From the NCBI GenBank assembly GCA_965279405.1, contig OZ257157.1, positions 3,286,001 through 3,350,000 on the forward strand: a DNA stretch of 64,000 bases, in the 5' to 3' direction. The notes beneath the pieces are model-generated. The model saw only the letters and a list, made by a program, of their open reading frames with translations. It searched no databases and was not told the origin of the DNA. Source of the DNA: CBDDIP01 sp965279405. Its GTDB lineage: Bacteria; Actinomycetota; Acidimicrobiia; Acidimicrobiales; Ilumatobacteraceae. Positions 52,988 to 63,440 of this stretch are shown here, one piece after another (the stretch's first letter is position 1; each line of letters opens with the position of its first letter). A program made the translations under genes and the position numbers.

Positions 52988-54685
52988 ATGGCTTTTCCGT
53001 CGGATCTGGAGATCGCTCGGGCAGGTTCACCGAAGCCGCTCCCGGAGATCGCCGCCCAGATGGGGATCGGCGAGCACCTGCTGGAGCCCTACGGCCGCAG
53101 CCTGGCCAAGATCAGCCTGGACGCCATCGACGAGCTCGCCGATCGGCCGAAGGCGAAGTACGTCGTCGTCACGGCGATCACCCCGACGCCCCTCGGTGAG
53201 GGCAAGACCACCACCACGGTCGGCCTCGGTCAGGCGATGAAGCACATCGGCAAGAACGCGGTGATCAGCCTGCGCCAGCCGTCGATGGGGCCGACGTTCG
53301 GCATCAAGGGCGGTGCCGCCGGCGGCGGCTACAGCCAGGTGATCCCGATGGAGCTGCTCAACCTGCACCTCACCGGCGACTTCCACGCCGTGACCGCGGC
53401 GCACAACCTGCTGTCGGCGATGCTCGACAACCACCTCCACCAGGGCAACGAGCTCGGCCTCGATCTGCACAACATCACGTGGCGGCGGGTGCTCGACGTC
53501 AACGATCGCGCCCTGCGCAACATCGTCATCGGCATGGGCACCAAGGAGGACGGCGTCGTCCGCCAGACCGGGTTCGACATCACCGCGGCCAGCGAGGTGA
53601 TGGCGATCCTCGCGCTGGCCACCTCGGTCGAGGACCTCCGCGCCCGCCTCGGCCGCATCGTCGTCGGCTACACCGACGCCGGCGCGCCGGTGACGGCCGA
53701 GCAGCTGCAGGGCGCCGGTTCGATGGCCGTCATCATGCGCGAGGCGATCAAGCCCAACCTGCTGCAGACGCTGGAGAACACGCCCGTCATCGTCCACGCC
53801 GGTCCGTTCGGCAACATCGCCCACGGCAACTCGTCGATCGTCGGCGACCTCATCGGCATCCACGCCGGCGAGTACCTCATCACCGAGGCCGGGTTCGGCG
53901 CCGACATGGGGGCCGAGCGGTTCTTCAACATCAAGTGCCGCAACTCGGGGCTCGTGCCCGACGCGGCTGTGCTCGTGGCCACCGTGCGCGCGTTGAAGGC
54001 GCACAGCGGCAAGTACCGCGTCGTGGCCGGCAAGCCGCTGCCCGAGGCGATGCTGCAGGAGAACCCCGACGACGTGCTGGCCGGCGGCGCCAACCTGCGC
54101 AAGCAGATCGAGAACGTGAAGGCCCACGGCGTGTCGCCGGTCGTGGCCATCAACGCCTTCCCGACCGACCACGCCAGCGAGCACGACGCCATCCGCCGCA
54201 TCGCCGAGGAGGCCGGCGCGCGCGTCGCGCTGTGCACCCACTTCAGCGACGGCGGCGCCGGCGCAACCGATCTGGCTCGCGCGGTGGTCGAGGCGTGCGA
54301 CGAGCCGAGCGAGTTCCGCTTCCTCTACGCCGACGAGGCGACGCTGAAGCAGAAGATCGAGACGGTCGCCACGACGATCTACGGCGCGGCCAAGGTGGAG
54401 TACACGGCGACGGCCAACAAGCAGCTCGAGAACTACGAGCGCAACGGGTTCGGCCACCTGCCGGTGTGCATCGCCAAGACCCACCTGTCGATCAGTGCCG
54501 ACGCATCGTTGAAGGGCGCGCCCACCGGGCACACGATCACCGTTCGCGAAGCGCGTGCGTCGGTCGGGGCTGGGTTCGTGTACCCGATCTGTGGTGAGAT
54601 GCGGACCATGCCCGGACTCGGAACGCACCCTGCCGCGTCGATCATCGACTTCGACGAGCACGGTGAGATCGTCGGCCTGTCATGA
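52988..54685 (+). CDS. fhs: Formate-tetrahydrofolate ligase
   Basis: A 565-residue ATP-dependent enzyme that activates formate to 10-formyl-tetrahydrofolate. The P-loop TPLGEGKT is at residues 67-74. GPTFGIKGGAAGGGYSQVIPM, FNIKCRNSG and PTGHTITVREARASVGAGFVYPICGEMRTMPGLG are characteristic. A GGGGGGGA ribosome-binding site precedes the ATG at 52988. Its stop overlaps the folD start (ATGA). With folD it forms the tetrahydrofolate one-carbon branch. In a betaine/choline context it may handle one-carbon units released by demethylation. Confidence 0.97.
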   Translation: MAFPSDLEIARAGSPKPLPEIAAQMGIGEHLLEPYGRSLAKISLDAIDELADRPKAKYVVVTAITPTPLGEGKTTTTVGLGQAMKHIGKNAVISLRQPSMGPTFGIKGGAAGGGYSQVIPMELLNLHLTGDFHAVTAAHNLLSAMLDNHLHQGNELGLDLHNITWRRVLDVNDRALRNIVIGMGTKEDGVVRQTGFDITAASEVMAILALATSVEDLRARLGRIVVGYTDAGAPVTAEQLQGAGSMAVIMREAIKPNLLQTLENTPVIVHAGPFGNIAHGNSSIVGDLIGIHAGEYLITEAGFGADMGAERFFNIKCRNSGLVPDAAVLVATVRALKAHSGKYRVVAGKPLPEAMLQENPDDVLAGGANLRKQIENVKAHGVSPVVAINAFPTDHASEHDAIRRIAEEAGARVALCTHFSDGGAGATDLARAVVEACDEPSEFRFLYADEATLKQKIETVATTIYGAAKVEYTATANKQLENYERNGFGHLPVCIAKTHLSISADASLKGAPTGHTITVREARASVGAGFVYPICGEMRTMPGLGTHPAASIIDFDEHGEIVGLS

Positions 54686-55539
54686 CGGCGGTGCTGATGG
54701 ACGGTGCTCGTCTGCGCGACGAGATCGTCGCCTCGTTGCGCGCCACCATCGAGGCTGCCGGATCGCCGCCGGTGTGCCTGGCAACGCTGCTGGTCGGTGA
54801 GGATCCGCCGAGCCAGATCTACGTGCGCAGCAAGCACAAGAAGGCGCAGGAGGCGGGCATGGTGTCGCGGCAGGTGGAGCTGCCGGCGACGTCGACGCAG
54901 GCCGAGGTCGAGGCCGCCGTTGCCGCGCTGGTCGCCGATCCGTCGGTGCACGGGATCCTCTGTCAGCTGCCCTTGCCCGACGGGCTCGACCCGGAACCGG
55001 TGCTGGCGTTGATCCCGCCGGAGAAGGATGTCGACGGATTGACCGAGCGTTCGATGGGGCGCCTCGTGCGTGGCCAGCCGGGGCACGTCGGGTGCACGCC
55101 GCTCGGCGTGATGCGGTTGCTGGAGCGCTACGGCGTCGCCACGTCCGGCAAGCGTGCGGTCGTCGTCGGCCGCAGCACGTTGGTCGGGTTGCCGCAGGTG
55201 CTGCTGCTCGGACGCAAGGGCGTCGACGCAACGGTCACCCTGGCCCACTCGCGCACCGCCGACCTGGTGGCGGTGTGCCGCGAGGCGGACATCATCGTCG
55301 CCGCCGCGGGGTCGCCGCGGATGATCACCGCCGAACACGTCAAGCCTGGTGCCGCAGTGATCGACGTCGGTGTGTCGCGCGTCGACGGCAAGATCGTCGG
55401 TGACGTCGACTTCGACGCCGTGCAGGCGATCGCCGGGGCGATCACTCCGATGCCAGGTGGCACCGGTCCGATGACCATCGCCTGCCTGCTCGAGAACACC
55501 CTCGCCGCCGCCAAGATGCAGGGCGCCTTCCCGACCTAG
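54682..55539 (+). CDS. folD: Bifunctional methylenetetrahydrofolate dehydrogenase/methenyltetrahydrofolate cyclohydrolase
   Basis: A 285-residue FolD that interconverts 5,10-methylene-, methenyl- and 10-formyl-tetrahydrofolate with NADP. The catalytic Tyr47-x3-Lys51 lies in YVRSKHKK, followed by CQLPLPDG, KDVDG, TPLGVMRLL, VVGRSTLVGLP (the cofactor site) and GGTGPMT near residue 263 (usually GGVGPMT). It is coupled to fhs by a four-base overlap. The pair links formate to methylene-THF. The 3' end is convergent with the betaine permease gene, 36 bases away. Confidence 0.96.
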   Translation: MTAVLMDGARLRDEIVASLRATIEAAGSPPVCLATLLVGEDPPSQIYVRSKHKKAQEAGMVSRQVELPATSTQAEVEAAVAALVADPSVHGILCQLPLPDGLDPEPVLALIPPEKDVDGLTERSMGRLVRGQPGHVGCTPLGVMRLLERYGVATSGKRAVVVGRSTLVGLPQVLLLGRKGVDATVTLAHSRTADLVAVCREADIIVAAAGSPRMITAEHVKPGAAVIDVGVSRVDGKIVGDVDFDAVQAIAGAITPMPGGTGPMTIACLLENTLAAAKMQGAFPT

Positions 55540-55575
55540 TCCCAGCGCAGCTGCGGAGGGTTTGGCGCTCGTCCG

Positions 55576-57501
55576 CTAGTTGGCAGCGGGGGGTTGGAAC
55601 CGCACGGCGAGGGCTTGGGTGAGGCGGTCGAGGACCATGGCCATGAGGGTGAGCACGAGGGCCACTTCGACGCCTTGGCCGATCAGCTGGCGCTGGAACG
55701 ACTCGACGAGCTTGTAGCCGAGCCCGCCGCCGCCGTTGAGCCCGACGATGATCACCATCGCCACCACCATCAGGATCACCTGGTTGATGGCGACCATGAT
55801 CGCCGAGAGCGCCAGTGGAACTCGCACGCCCCACAGCAGTTGACGCTTCGATGCGCCGAACGTGGTGCCCGCCTCGATCGTCGACTCGGGCACCTGCTTG
55901 ATGCCGAGGGACGTGACGCGGATGCCCGGCGGCAGCGCGTAGATCACCGAGGCGATGATGCCCGGCACCACACCGATCTCGAAGATCATCACGAACGGGA
56001 TGATGTAGATCACGGCGGGCACGGTCTGGAACGCGTCGAGGATCGGCGACAGCACCGGGTCGATCCGCGAGCGCCGGCCGGCCCAGATGCCGATCGGGAC
56101 GGCGATCGCCGTGGCGATGATCACCGTCAGCATCACCTGCACGAAGGTCTCGCTGGCCGGGATCCACAACCCGGTGGTGCCGATGACGAACACCGTCCCC
56201 CCGCAGAAGCACGCCAGCTTCCAACCGCTGACGGCGTAGCCGAGCATCGCCGCGAACAGCACCCACACCGGCCAGACGATCGTCAGCCGCACCCAGTCCT
56301 TGCCGCGCACGTAGACCTCGCGCACGAACGTGTCGTTCAGCCACTTGGTCTGCGTGTGGAACTGGTCGCGGAACCACCGAACCCAGTCGTCGAAGAAGTC
56401 GGCCCACTTGACGCCGAAGTCGTGGGGGAACGTGGTCCACGTGGCCAGCTTGCCGACGACGATCAGGCCGACGCACGCGCCGGCGAGCACGAGGAGCCGC
56501 CGTCGCGCGCCGTCGTCATCCGAGCTGCGTTCCTTGCGTTCGATGAACGAGCGGCTGACGCGATCCAACAGGATCGCCACCGCGACGACGGCGAAGCCGA
56601 CGACGAGCCCGCGCCCGGTCCGCCGTTGGCGCAACGTCTCGAGTGCCGCCTGACCCAACCCGCCAGCGCCGACGAAGGCGGCGATGATGATGATGCCGAG
56701 CGCCATGTTGATGGTCTGGTTGACGCCGGTGGCGATCGACGGAACGGCTTGCGGCAGCTGGATCTTGAACAGCGTCTGGCGCTTCGAGGAACCGAACACG
56801 GTGCCCGCCTCGACGGTGGCCGGCGGCACCTCCTTGATGCCAAGCGCGGTGAGGCGCACCACAGGTGGCAGCGCGTAGATGATCGTGGCGACCGCGGCCG
56901 GCACCTGACCGAAGGTGAAGAAGATCACCGCGGGCACGAGGAACGCGGGGGTCGGGACGGTCTGCATGGCGTCGAGCACTGGTCGCAGGAACCGTTCGAC
57001 GCGTCGGTTCAGCCCGGCGGCGATGCCGAGTGGAACGCCGATCGCCACGGCCAGCCCGACGGAGACCAGCATCAGCGCCATCGTCTGCATCGTCGGCTCC
57101 CACACGCCGACGAACCCCGGTGCGAGCGCGGCGCCGGCCGCCACCAACGCCATCCGCCAGTTGCCGGTGCGGGCGATGATGGCGAAGGCGATCAGCGCCA
57201 GGCCGTACCAGGGCAGGTGCAGCAGTTGGCTCTCCAGCCCCTCGATCAGCCACTTGATGGCGTGGCTGATGGGGGTGAAGAAGCGGGTGAACAACCAGTG
57301 CGACTGCTGGTTCTTCAGCACCCAGTCGTAGAGGTGGTCGAACGGGTCGCCGATGTTGAGGTTCCAGTTGGTCGGGAACCCCTTGATGCCGTGGAAGACC
57401 AGCTGCACGGCCACGAGGGCCAACGCCGCCGCGGCGACGACCGCCTTGAGCCCGGCTCGGCGACGCGTCGGCACCGCACTGGCGATGGCGGCGGTGCTCA
57501 C
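55576..57501 (-). CDS. Glycine betaine/proline ABC transporter permease, fused double ProW domains
   Basis: A 641-residue protein with two ProW-like permease domains in tandem, each with the EAA-type loop: GIKEVPPATVEAGTVFGSSKRQTLFKIQLP in the first half and GIKQVPESTIEAGTTFGASKRQLLWGVRVP in the second. About twelve hydrophobic segments occur, with a large hydrophilic insert near residues 345-420. Single ProW subunits are about 350 residues, so a fusion or duplication has made a pseudo-heterodimer. The GTG start at 57501 overlaps the ATPase stop by four bases. Confidence 0.9.
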   Translation of the reverse strand: MSTAAIASAVPTRRRAGLKAVVAAAALALVAVQLVFHGIKGFPTNWNLNIGDPFDHLYDWVLKNQQSHWLFTRFFTPISHAIKWLIEGLESQLLHLPWYGLALIAFAIIARTGNWRMALVAAGAALAPGFVGVWEPTMQTMALMLVSVGLAVAIGVPLGIAAGLNRRVERFLRPVLDAMQTVPTPAFLVPAVIFFTFGQVPAAVATIIYALPPVVRLTALGIKEVPPATVEAGTVFGSSKRQTLFKIQLPQAVPSIATGVNQTINMALGIIIIAAFVGAGGLGQAALETLRQRRTGRGLVVGFAVVAVAILLDRVSRSFIERKERSSDDDGARRRLLVLAGACVGLIVVGKLATWTTFPHDFGVKWADFFDDWVRWFRDQFHTQTKWLNDTFVREVYVRGKDWVRLTIVWPVWVLFAAMLGYAVSGWKLACFCGGTVFVIGTTGLWIPASETFVQVMLTVIIATAIAVPIGIWAGRRSRIDPVLSPILDAFQTVPAVIYIIPFVMIFEIGVVPGIIASVIYALPPGIRVTSLGIKQVPESTIEAGTTFGASKRQLLWGVRVPLALSAIMVAINQVILMVVAMVIIVGLNGGGGLGYKLVESFQRQLIGQGVEVALVLTLMAMVLDRLTQALAVRFQPPAAN

Positions 57502-58526
57502 CGCGCGTCCTCGCTGATCAGCCTGATCACATCCTCGGTCGAGACGCAGCCGAGGTGGCTGCCGTCGTCGTCGATCACGGAGATCGGGCTCGGATCGACG
57601 AGCAGCATCGGCAGCAGATCGTTGACCTTGGTCTGCCGCGGCACGCGTCGAGCGCCGGGTGCGACCGTGGCGTTCGCCACGCTGCCGGCGGTGAGCACCC
57701 GCGCCTTGGGCACGTCGGTGGTGAACTCGCGCACATAATCGGTGGCGGGGTTGGCGACGATGTCCTCGGGTGTACCGACCTGATCGAACACGCCATCCTT
57801 CATGATCGCGATCCGGTCGCCGAGCCGCAGCGCCTCGGAGAAGTCGTGGGTGATGAACACGATCGTGCGCGGTCGCCGCTGTTGGAGGGCGAGCAGCTCG
57901 TCTTGCATGTCACGACGGATCAACGGATCGAGCGCGGAGAACGGCTCGTCGAAGAACAGGATCTCCGGGTCGAGGACGAGGGCCCGTGCCAGTCCGACTC
58001 GTTGCTGCATGCCACCGGACAGCTGCTGCGGGTAGTGGTTGGCCCACGTGGCCAGACCGACGGTCTCGAGCACCTCGGCGGCTTGTTCGCGCCGCTTCGG
58101 CTTGGCCACTCCCTGCACCTCGAGGCCGTACGCGACGTTGTCGATGACGCGGCGGTGAGGGAACAGACCGAAGTGCTGGAAGACCATTGACATCTTCCCG
58201 CGTCGCACGTCGCGCAGCGCGTCCGCGTCCATCGTGAGGAGGTCGCTGCCGTCGATGAGCACGCGGCCGCGCGTCGGCTCGACGAGGCGGCTGAGGCAGC
58301 GGATGAGCGAGGACTTGCCACTGCCGGACAGGCCCATGACGACGAACGTCTCGCCGCGGTGGACGTCGAAGGAGATGTCGCGCACGCCGATCGTGTGACC
58401 GGTGGCAGCTTGCACGTCAGCGCGCGTCGCGCCGGCCTCGGCCATCTCCAGCGCTCGGTCGGGGCGCCCGCTGCCGAACACCTTCCACACGTGCGCCGCC
58501 TGGATCATCGGTGCCCCATCGACCAT
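57498..58526 (-). CDS. proV: Glycine betaine/proline ABC transporter ATP-binding protein (ProV/OpuAA)
   Basis: A 342-residue ATPase. The ProV-specific N-terminal extension ALEMAEAGATRADVQAATG precedes Walker A GLSGSGKSS (near residue 65). QLSGGMQQRVGLARAL is the signature, FFDEPFSALDP Walker B and FITHDFSEALRLGDR the switch. A CBS-like region occupies the C-terminal 70 residues. The ATG at 58526 follows a GAGGGGG ribosome-binding site. Motif copy B lies in the divergent region with proX. Uptake of glycine betaine or choline is inferred from family and neighbours. Confidence 0.92.
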   Translation of the reverse strand: MVDGAPMIQAAHVWKVFGSGRPDRALEMAEAGATRADVQAATGHTIGVRDISFDVHRGETFVVMGLSGSGKSSLIRCLSRLVEPTRGRVLIDGSDLLTMDADALRDVRRGKMSMVFQHFGLFPHRRVIDNVAYGLEVQGVAKPKRREQAAEVLETVGLATWANHYPQQLSGGMQQRVGLARALVLDPEILFFDEPFSALDPLIRRDMQDELLALQQRRPRTIVFITHDFSEALRLGDRIAIMKDGVFDQVGTPEDIVANPATDYVREFTTDVPKARVLTAGSVANATVAPGARRVPRQTKVNDLLPMLLVDPSPISVIDDDGSHLGCVSTEDVIRLISEDAR

Positions 58527-58607
58527 GCGACTCTGCCCCCTCTGCTGCGATCGGCGAACCATAGTCCGCGTGCCGAGCCTCCCTGGATGGCGAGTCTGTT
58601 TCCGGCG

Positions 58608-58646
58608 TGTTCCGCCTTGTGGAATCCGCCCACCCTGTGGGACACT
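58608..58646. promoter_or_regulatory. Shared 39-bp motif, copy B (between proV and proX)
   Basis: TGTTCC at 58608, TTGTGG at 58617 and TGGGAC at 58638 keep the same spacing as copy C. TTGTGG and GACACT, 18 bases apart, could also serve as -35 and -10 boxes for proX. It lies 45 bases before the proX ATG and 82 bases from the proV ATG. Confidence 0.68.
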
Positions 58647-58690
58647 GATCCGACGTCGACTCGTCATTGAGTGCGAATGGGGGAGGAACC

Positions 58691-59716
58691 ATGGAGCGCA
58701 GGCAATTCCTGCAGATGCTGTCCGGTGCCGCTGTCGGGGCGTTCGTGTTGAACGCGTGCAGCAGCGACGACAAGGACTCCACCGGCACCACGCCGGCGGG
58801 CACCACGCCGCCCGGCACGTCGCCGTCCGGCGGCACGTCGCCGGTCACCACACCGGCGGGCGGGGGCACGGCGAAGATCGTGCTCGTCCAGAACGCGTGG
58901 ACCGCATCAGCGCTCGACGTGGCGATCGCCAAGAAGATCATCGAGGACAACTTCGGCAACCCCGTGGAGATCGCCGCGATCGACGAGAACACGATGTGGT
59001 CCGGGCTGTCCAGCGGCGACCTCGACGCGTGTCTCGAGCTGTGGCCGTCGGGTCTCAGCGCTGACGAGATCACCTACATCGACAACGGCACGGTGAAGGA
59101 CTTCGGCGACCTCGGCGCCATCGGCCGCATCGGCTGGTACGTGCCCGACTACGTCATCGAGGAGTTCCCGCAGCTGAAGACGTGGGAAGGCTTCAAGGAC
59201 CCGGAGATCGCCAAGAAGTTCGCCAGCGCGGAGACGGGCGACAAGGGGCGCTTCCTCGGCACCGACCCGTCGTACTCGCAAGCCGACGAGGCGATCATCA
59301 AGAACCTCGACCTCCCGTTCCAGGTGGTCTACTCGGGCTCCGAGCCGGCGACGGTTGCCGCCCTCGACAGCGCGGTGGCCGCCAAGGAGCCGATCCTCAT
59401 GTACTGGTGGGTGCCGACCGCAGCGGCCGCCAAGTACAACCTCGTCGAAGTCGAGCTGCCCGAGTACAGCGACACGTGCTGGGCCGACCCCGACAAGATC
59501 GCCTGCGCCTACCCGGAGGACGTCCTCAAGAAGGTCGCCTCGGCGAAGCTCGAGGCCAAGGATCCGGCGATCGCCGCGTTCATCGGCAAGTTCCAGATGA
59601 CCAACGAGCAGCAGCTCGCGCTGCTGCCGTCGGTGGAGATCGACGGCGAGGACGCCGCCGACGTCGCTGCCAAGTGGGTCGCCGACAACGAAGCCGTCTG
59701 GAAGGCCTGGCTCTGA
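58691..59716 (+). CDS. proX: Glycine betaine-type ABC transporter substrate-binding lipoprotein (ProX-like)
   Basis: A 341-residue solute-binding protein. The N-terminus MERRQFLQMLSGAAVGAFVLNAC combines a twin-arginine-like motif with a lipobox, followed by a Thr/Pro/Gly linker. The mature domain starts IVLVQNAWTASALDVAIAKKI and carries aromatic residues (WPSG, WYVPDY, YWWVPTAAAAKYNL) that could form the quaternary-ammonium cage. A GGGGGAGGAACC ribosome-binding site precedes the ATG. It is divergent from proV and its 3' end meets a terminator shared with the MFS gene. Confidence 0.92.
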   Translation: MERRQFLQMLSGAAVGAFVLNACSSDDKDSTGTTPAGTTPPGTSPSGGTSPVTTPAGGGTAKIVLVQNAWTASALDVAIAKKIIEDNFGNPVEIAAIDENTMWSGLSSGDLDACLELWPSGLSADEITYIDNGTVKDFGDLGAIGRIGWYVPDYVIEEFPQLKTWEGFKDPEIAKKFASAETGDKGRFLGTDPSYSQADEAIIKNLDLPFQVVYSGSEPATVAALDSAVAAKEPILMYWWVPTAAAAKYNLVEVELPEYSDTCWADPDKIACAYPEDVLKKVASAKLEAKDPAIAAFIGKFQMTNEQQLALLPSVEIDGEDAADVAAKWVADNEAVWKAWL

Positions 59717-59722
59717 CGGAGT

Positions 59723-59750
59723 GGTCGTGCTCGCCTCAGCGAGCACGACC
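59723..59750. terminator. Perfect 12-bp hairpin between proX and the MFS gene
   Basis: GGTCGTGCTCGC (59723-59734) pairs perfectly with GCGAGCACGACC (59739-59750) around a 4-base loop. It covers the end of the convergent MFS gene and follows the proX stop by six bases, so it can terminate from both sides. There is no U tract. Confidence 0.85.
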
Positions 59751-61064
59751 GCGACGGCTGAGCCGGCGGCCCATCCACACCGCGTTGGCGGGGATGAAGA
59801 ACGCCCGCGTCGCCAGCGACGCCTCGCTCCACGGCTGCTTGGCCAGCGGCGCCCGCCAGGCAAAGAGGCGGTAGACGAGGAAGGCGACGATGGCGGCGTG
59901 CATGCCGATGACGCCCCACGCGTAGCCCGACGAGCCGATGACGCTCATCAGCACCGACAGCAGCGGCGGGCCGGCGAGCGCGCCGGCGCCGTAGAGCAGG
60001 ATCAGCTGTGACGCCGCGCCGCTGACGTGCTCCGGCTCGACCCAGTCGTTCGTGTACGCGGCGGCGATCGAGTACAGCGGGAAGCTGGCGCCGCCGAGCA
60101 GCGCCATCGCCGCCAGGCCGGTGAACCCGAACGGTCCGGCGATCAACAGGATGACGCCGGCACCCACCGCGCCGAGCGCGCTGACGACACCGACGAAGCG
60201 ACGGTCGAGCTGATCCGACGCCGACGCGATCGGCCACTGCAGCAGCACGCCGCCCACCGCAGTCGCGGCGATGAACCGGCCTGCTTCTGCCGGCGACATG
60301 CCGACGCGCGTGGCGAACACCGCGCCGAGCGAGAGCAGCGATCCGTGGGCGACACCCACGAGGAAGCCCGTGCCGACGCCGGTGGGCACGACCTCGGCGA
60401 GGTGCCGCAGCGAGACGCGCGGCGCGCGCTGGATGGCCGGCGCAACGGCGTCCTCCGAGAGCGCGACCGGAGCGACCGCCAGCGAGGTGAGCACGGCGGC
60501 GACGGCGAAGCCGGTGATCAGCTTCGGGTCGACGCTGCCGACGAGGAGCTGACCGAGGCCGAAGGCGCCGCTGGTGATCACCATGTAGACCGCGAGGAGG
60601 CGGCCGCGGTTGGCGTTGCTGGCGAGCTGGTTGAGCCACGACTCGGCCACGACGTACTGACCGGCGATGCACATGCCGCTGACGAAGCGCAGCACCACCC
60701 ACCACGCCGGCGAATCGACGAGGCCGACGAGCAGCATCGTCGGCGCGAGGAGCGACGCGAGCGCGGCGTAGACGCGGATGTGCCCGACCCGGGCCAGCAG
60801 GTGCAGCGCCACCTTGGAGCCGAGAAGGAACCCGCCGTAGTACGCGCCGCCGATGAGGCCGATCTGCCACGTGGCGAAGCCGTTGAGCTCGGCGCGGACG
60901 CCGATCACCGTGGCGAAGAGGCCGACGCCGACCAGCAGCACGCCGAGGCCGGCGAACAACGCCCACGTCGCCCAGGCCAACGAGGTGGTCAGCGCAGGGC
61001 CGCAGTCGTGCGCGTCGGACTGACGTGCAGGCGCGCTGAGATCGACCCGTTCCACGGCATCCAT
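59736..61064 (-). CDS. MFS transporter (betaine/choline region)
   Basis: A 442-residue major facilitator with twelve predicted membrane segments. GGAYYGGFLLGSKVA in the second helix and the AESWLNQLASNANRGRLLAVYM loop resemble the YcaD/UMF2-type MFS group. A long acidic-to-neutral N-terminus precedes the first helix. The ATG at 61064 is divergent from iclR, with motif copy C between them, so the two are probably co-regulated. It may import or export a choline- or betaine-related compound; the substrate cannot be read from sequence. Confidence 0.87.
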   Translation of the reverse strand: MDAVERVDLSAPARQSDAHDCGPALTTSLAWATWALFAGLGVLLVGVGLFATVIGVRAELNGFATWQIGLIGGAYYGGFLLGSKVALHLLARVGHIRVYAALASLLAPTMLLVGLVDSPAWWVVLRFVSGMCIAGQYVVAESWLNQLASNANRGRLLAVYMVITSGAFGLGQLLVGSVDPKLITGFAVAAVLTSLAVAPVALSEDAVAPAIQRAPRVSLRHLAEVVPTGVGTGFLVGVAHGSLLSLGAVFATRVGMSPAEAGRFIAATAVGGVLLQWPIASASDQLDRRFVGVVSALGAVGAGVILLIAGPFGFTGLAAMALLGGASFPLYSIAAAYTNDWVEPEHVSGAASQLILLYGAGALAGPPLLSVLMSVIGSSGYAWGVIGMHAAIVAFLVYRLFAWRAPLAKQPWSEASLATRAFFIPANAVWMGRRLSRRGRAR

Positions 61065-61122
61065 GCTACGGCTGCACCCCAGGTCACCGTTGAGAACGGG
61101 ACGTGACGGTCTTCATGCGCAA

Positions 61123-61161
61123 TGTTCCGGGTTGTGGACCCGTCCCGCATTCTGGAACACT
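61123..61161. promoter_or_regulatory. Shared 39-bp motif, copy C (between MFS gene and iclR)
   Basis: TGTTCC at 61123, TTGTGG at 61132 and TGGAAC at 61153, overlapping AACACT at 61156-61161, have exactly the same spacing as copy B. It lies 22 bases before the iclR ATG and 58 bases from the MFS ATG. Location in front of iclR itself suggests autoregulation. Confidence 0.7.
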
Positions 61162-61183
61162 GACCGGCGTCTGGGGGTGCTGC

Positions 61184-61962
61184 ATGTCGAGTGTGCAATC
61201 AGTCGAACGAGCGCTGTCGATCCTGCGGTGCCTCTCCGGCGGTCCGGCCGGCGTGTCGCAGGTCGCCGAGCGCGTCCGCCTGCCGAAGAGCACCGTGTCG
61301 CGCCTGCTGTCCACGCTGCAGGAGCTCGGCGCGGTCGAGCAGGTCGGTGCCGGCGGCGACTACCGCGTGGGTGATCTGATGATCGAGATCGCGGCCGGTG
61401 CCCTGCCGGTCGGCAACCTCGTCTCCATCGCCCACCCGCATCTGGTGGAGCTGGTCGACGAGCTCGGCGAGGACGCCGGGCTGTCGGTGATGGACGGCGA
61501 CGACGTCTACTACCTCGATCAGGTCGGGTCCGATGCGCCGGTGCAACTGCGCGACTGGACGGGCGAGCGCGTGCCGCTGCACTGCGTCTCGTCGGGGCTC
61601 GTGCTGCTCGCTCATGCGTCGCCCGCCGATCGCGAGGCGTACCTCGCCCACCCGATGCGACGGTTCACGACGCGCACGATGGTCGCGCCGGCGCGCCTTC
61701 GCAAGCGGTTGGCGGCGATTGCCGAGCAGGAGTTCGAGTGGGTGCTCGGCGAGTACGCCGACGACATCGACTCGGTGGCCGCTCCGATCCGCGACGGCTC
61801 GGGGCGGGTGGTCGCGGCAGTGCACGTGCACGGTCCGGCGTACCGCTTTCCGGGCTCCGCAGATGCGGACGCCATCGCCCAGCACGTCGTTGCCGCGGCG
61901 CGGCGCATCAGCGAGCGTCTCGCCGGTCGTGCCGAGTCCCCGTCGCCCGCGTTGGCCGCCCG

Positions 61963-61966
<4 letters not shown>
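61184..61966 (+). CDS. IclR-family transcriptional regulator
   Basis: A 260-residue regulator. The N-terminal winged helix begins SVERALSILRCLSGGPAGVSQVAERVRLPKSTVSRLLSTL (about residues 6-45). The C-terminal effector domain has DWTGERVPLHCVSSGLVLLAH near residue 125 and EYADDIDSVAAPIRDGSG near residue 190. It is first in an operon with betaine aldehyde dehydrogenase (ATGA overlap) and a choline dehydrogenase-like gene, so it likely senses choline, betaine aldehyde or betaine. The ATG at 61184 is used because the longer open frame covers motif copy C. Confidence 0.9.
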
Positions 61967-63408
<1,442 letters not shown>

Positions 63409-63440
63409 TCATCAGCCGCGCCTGCGTCAGGGGCTCTCAC

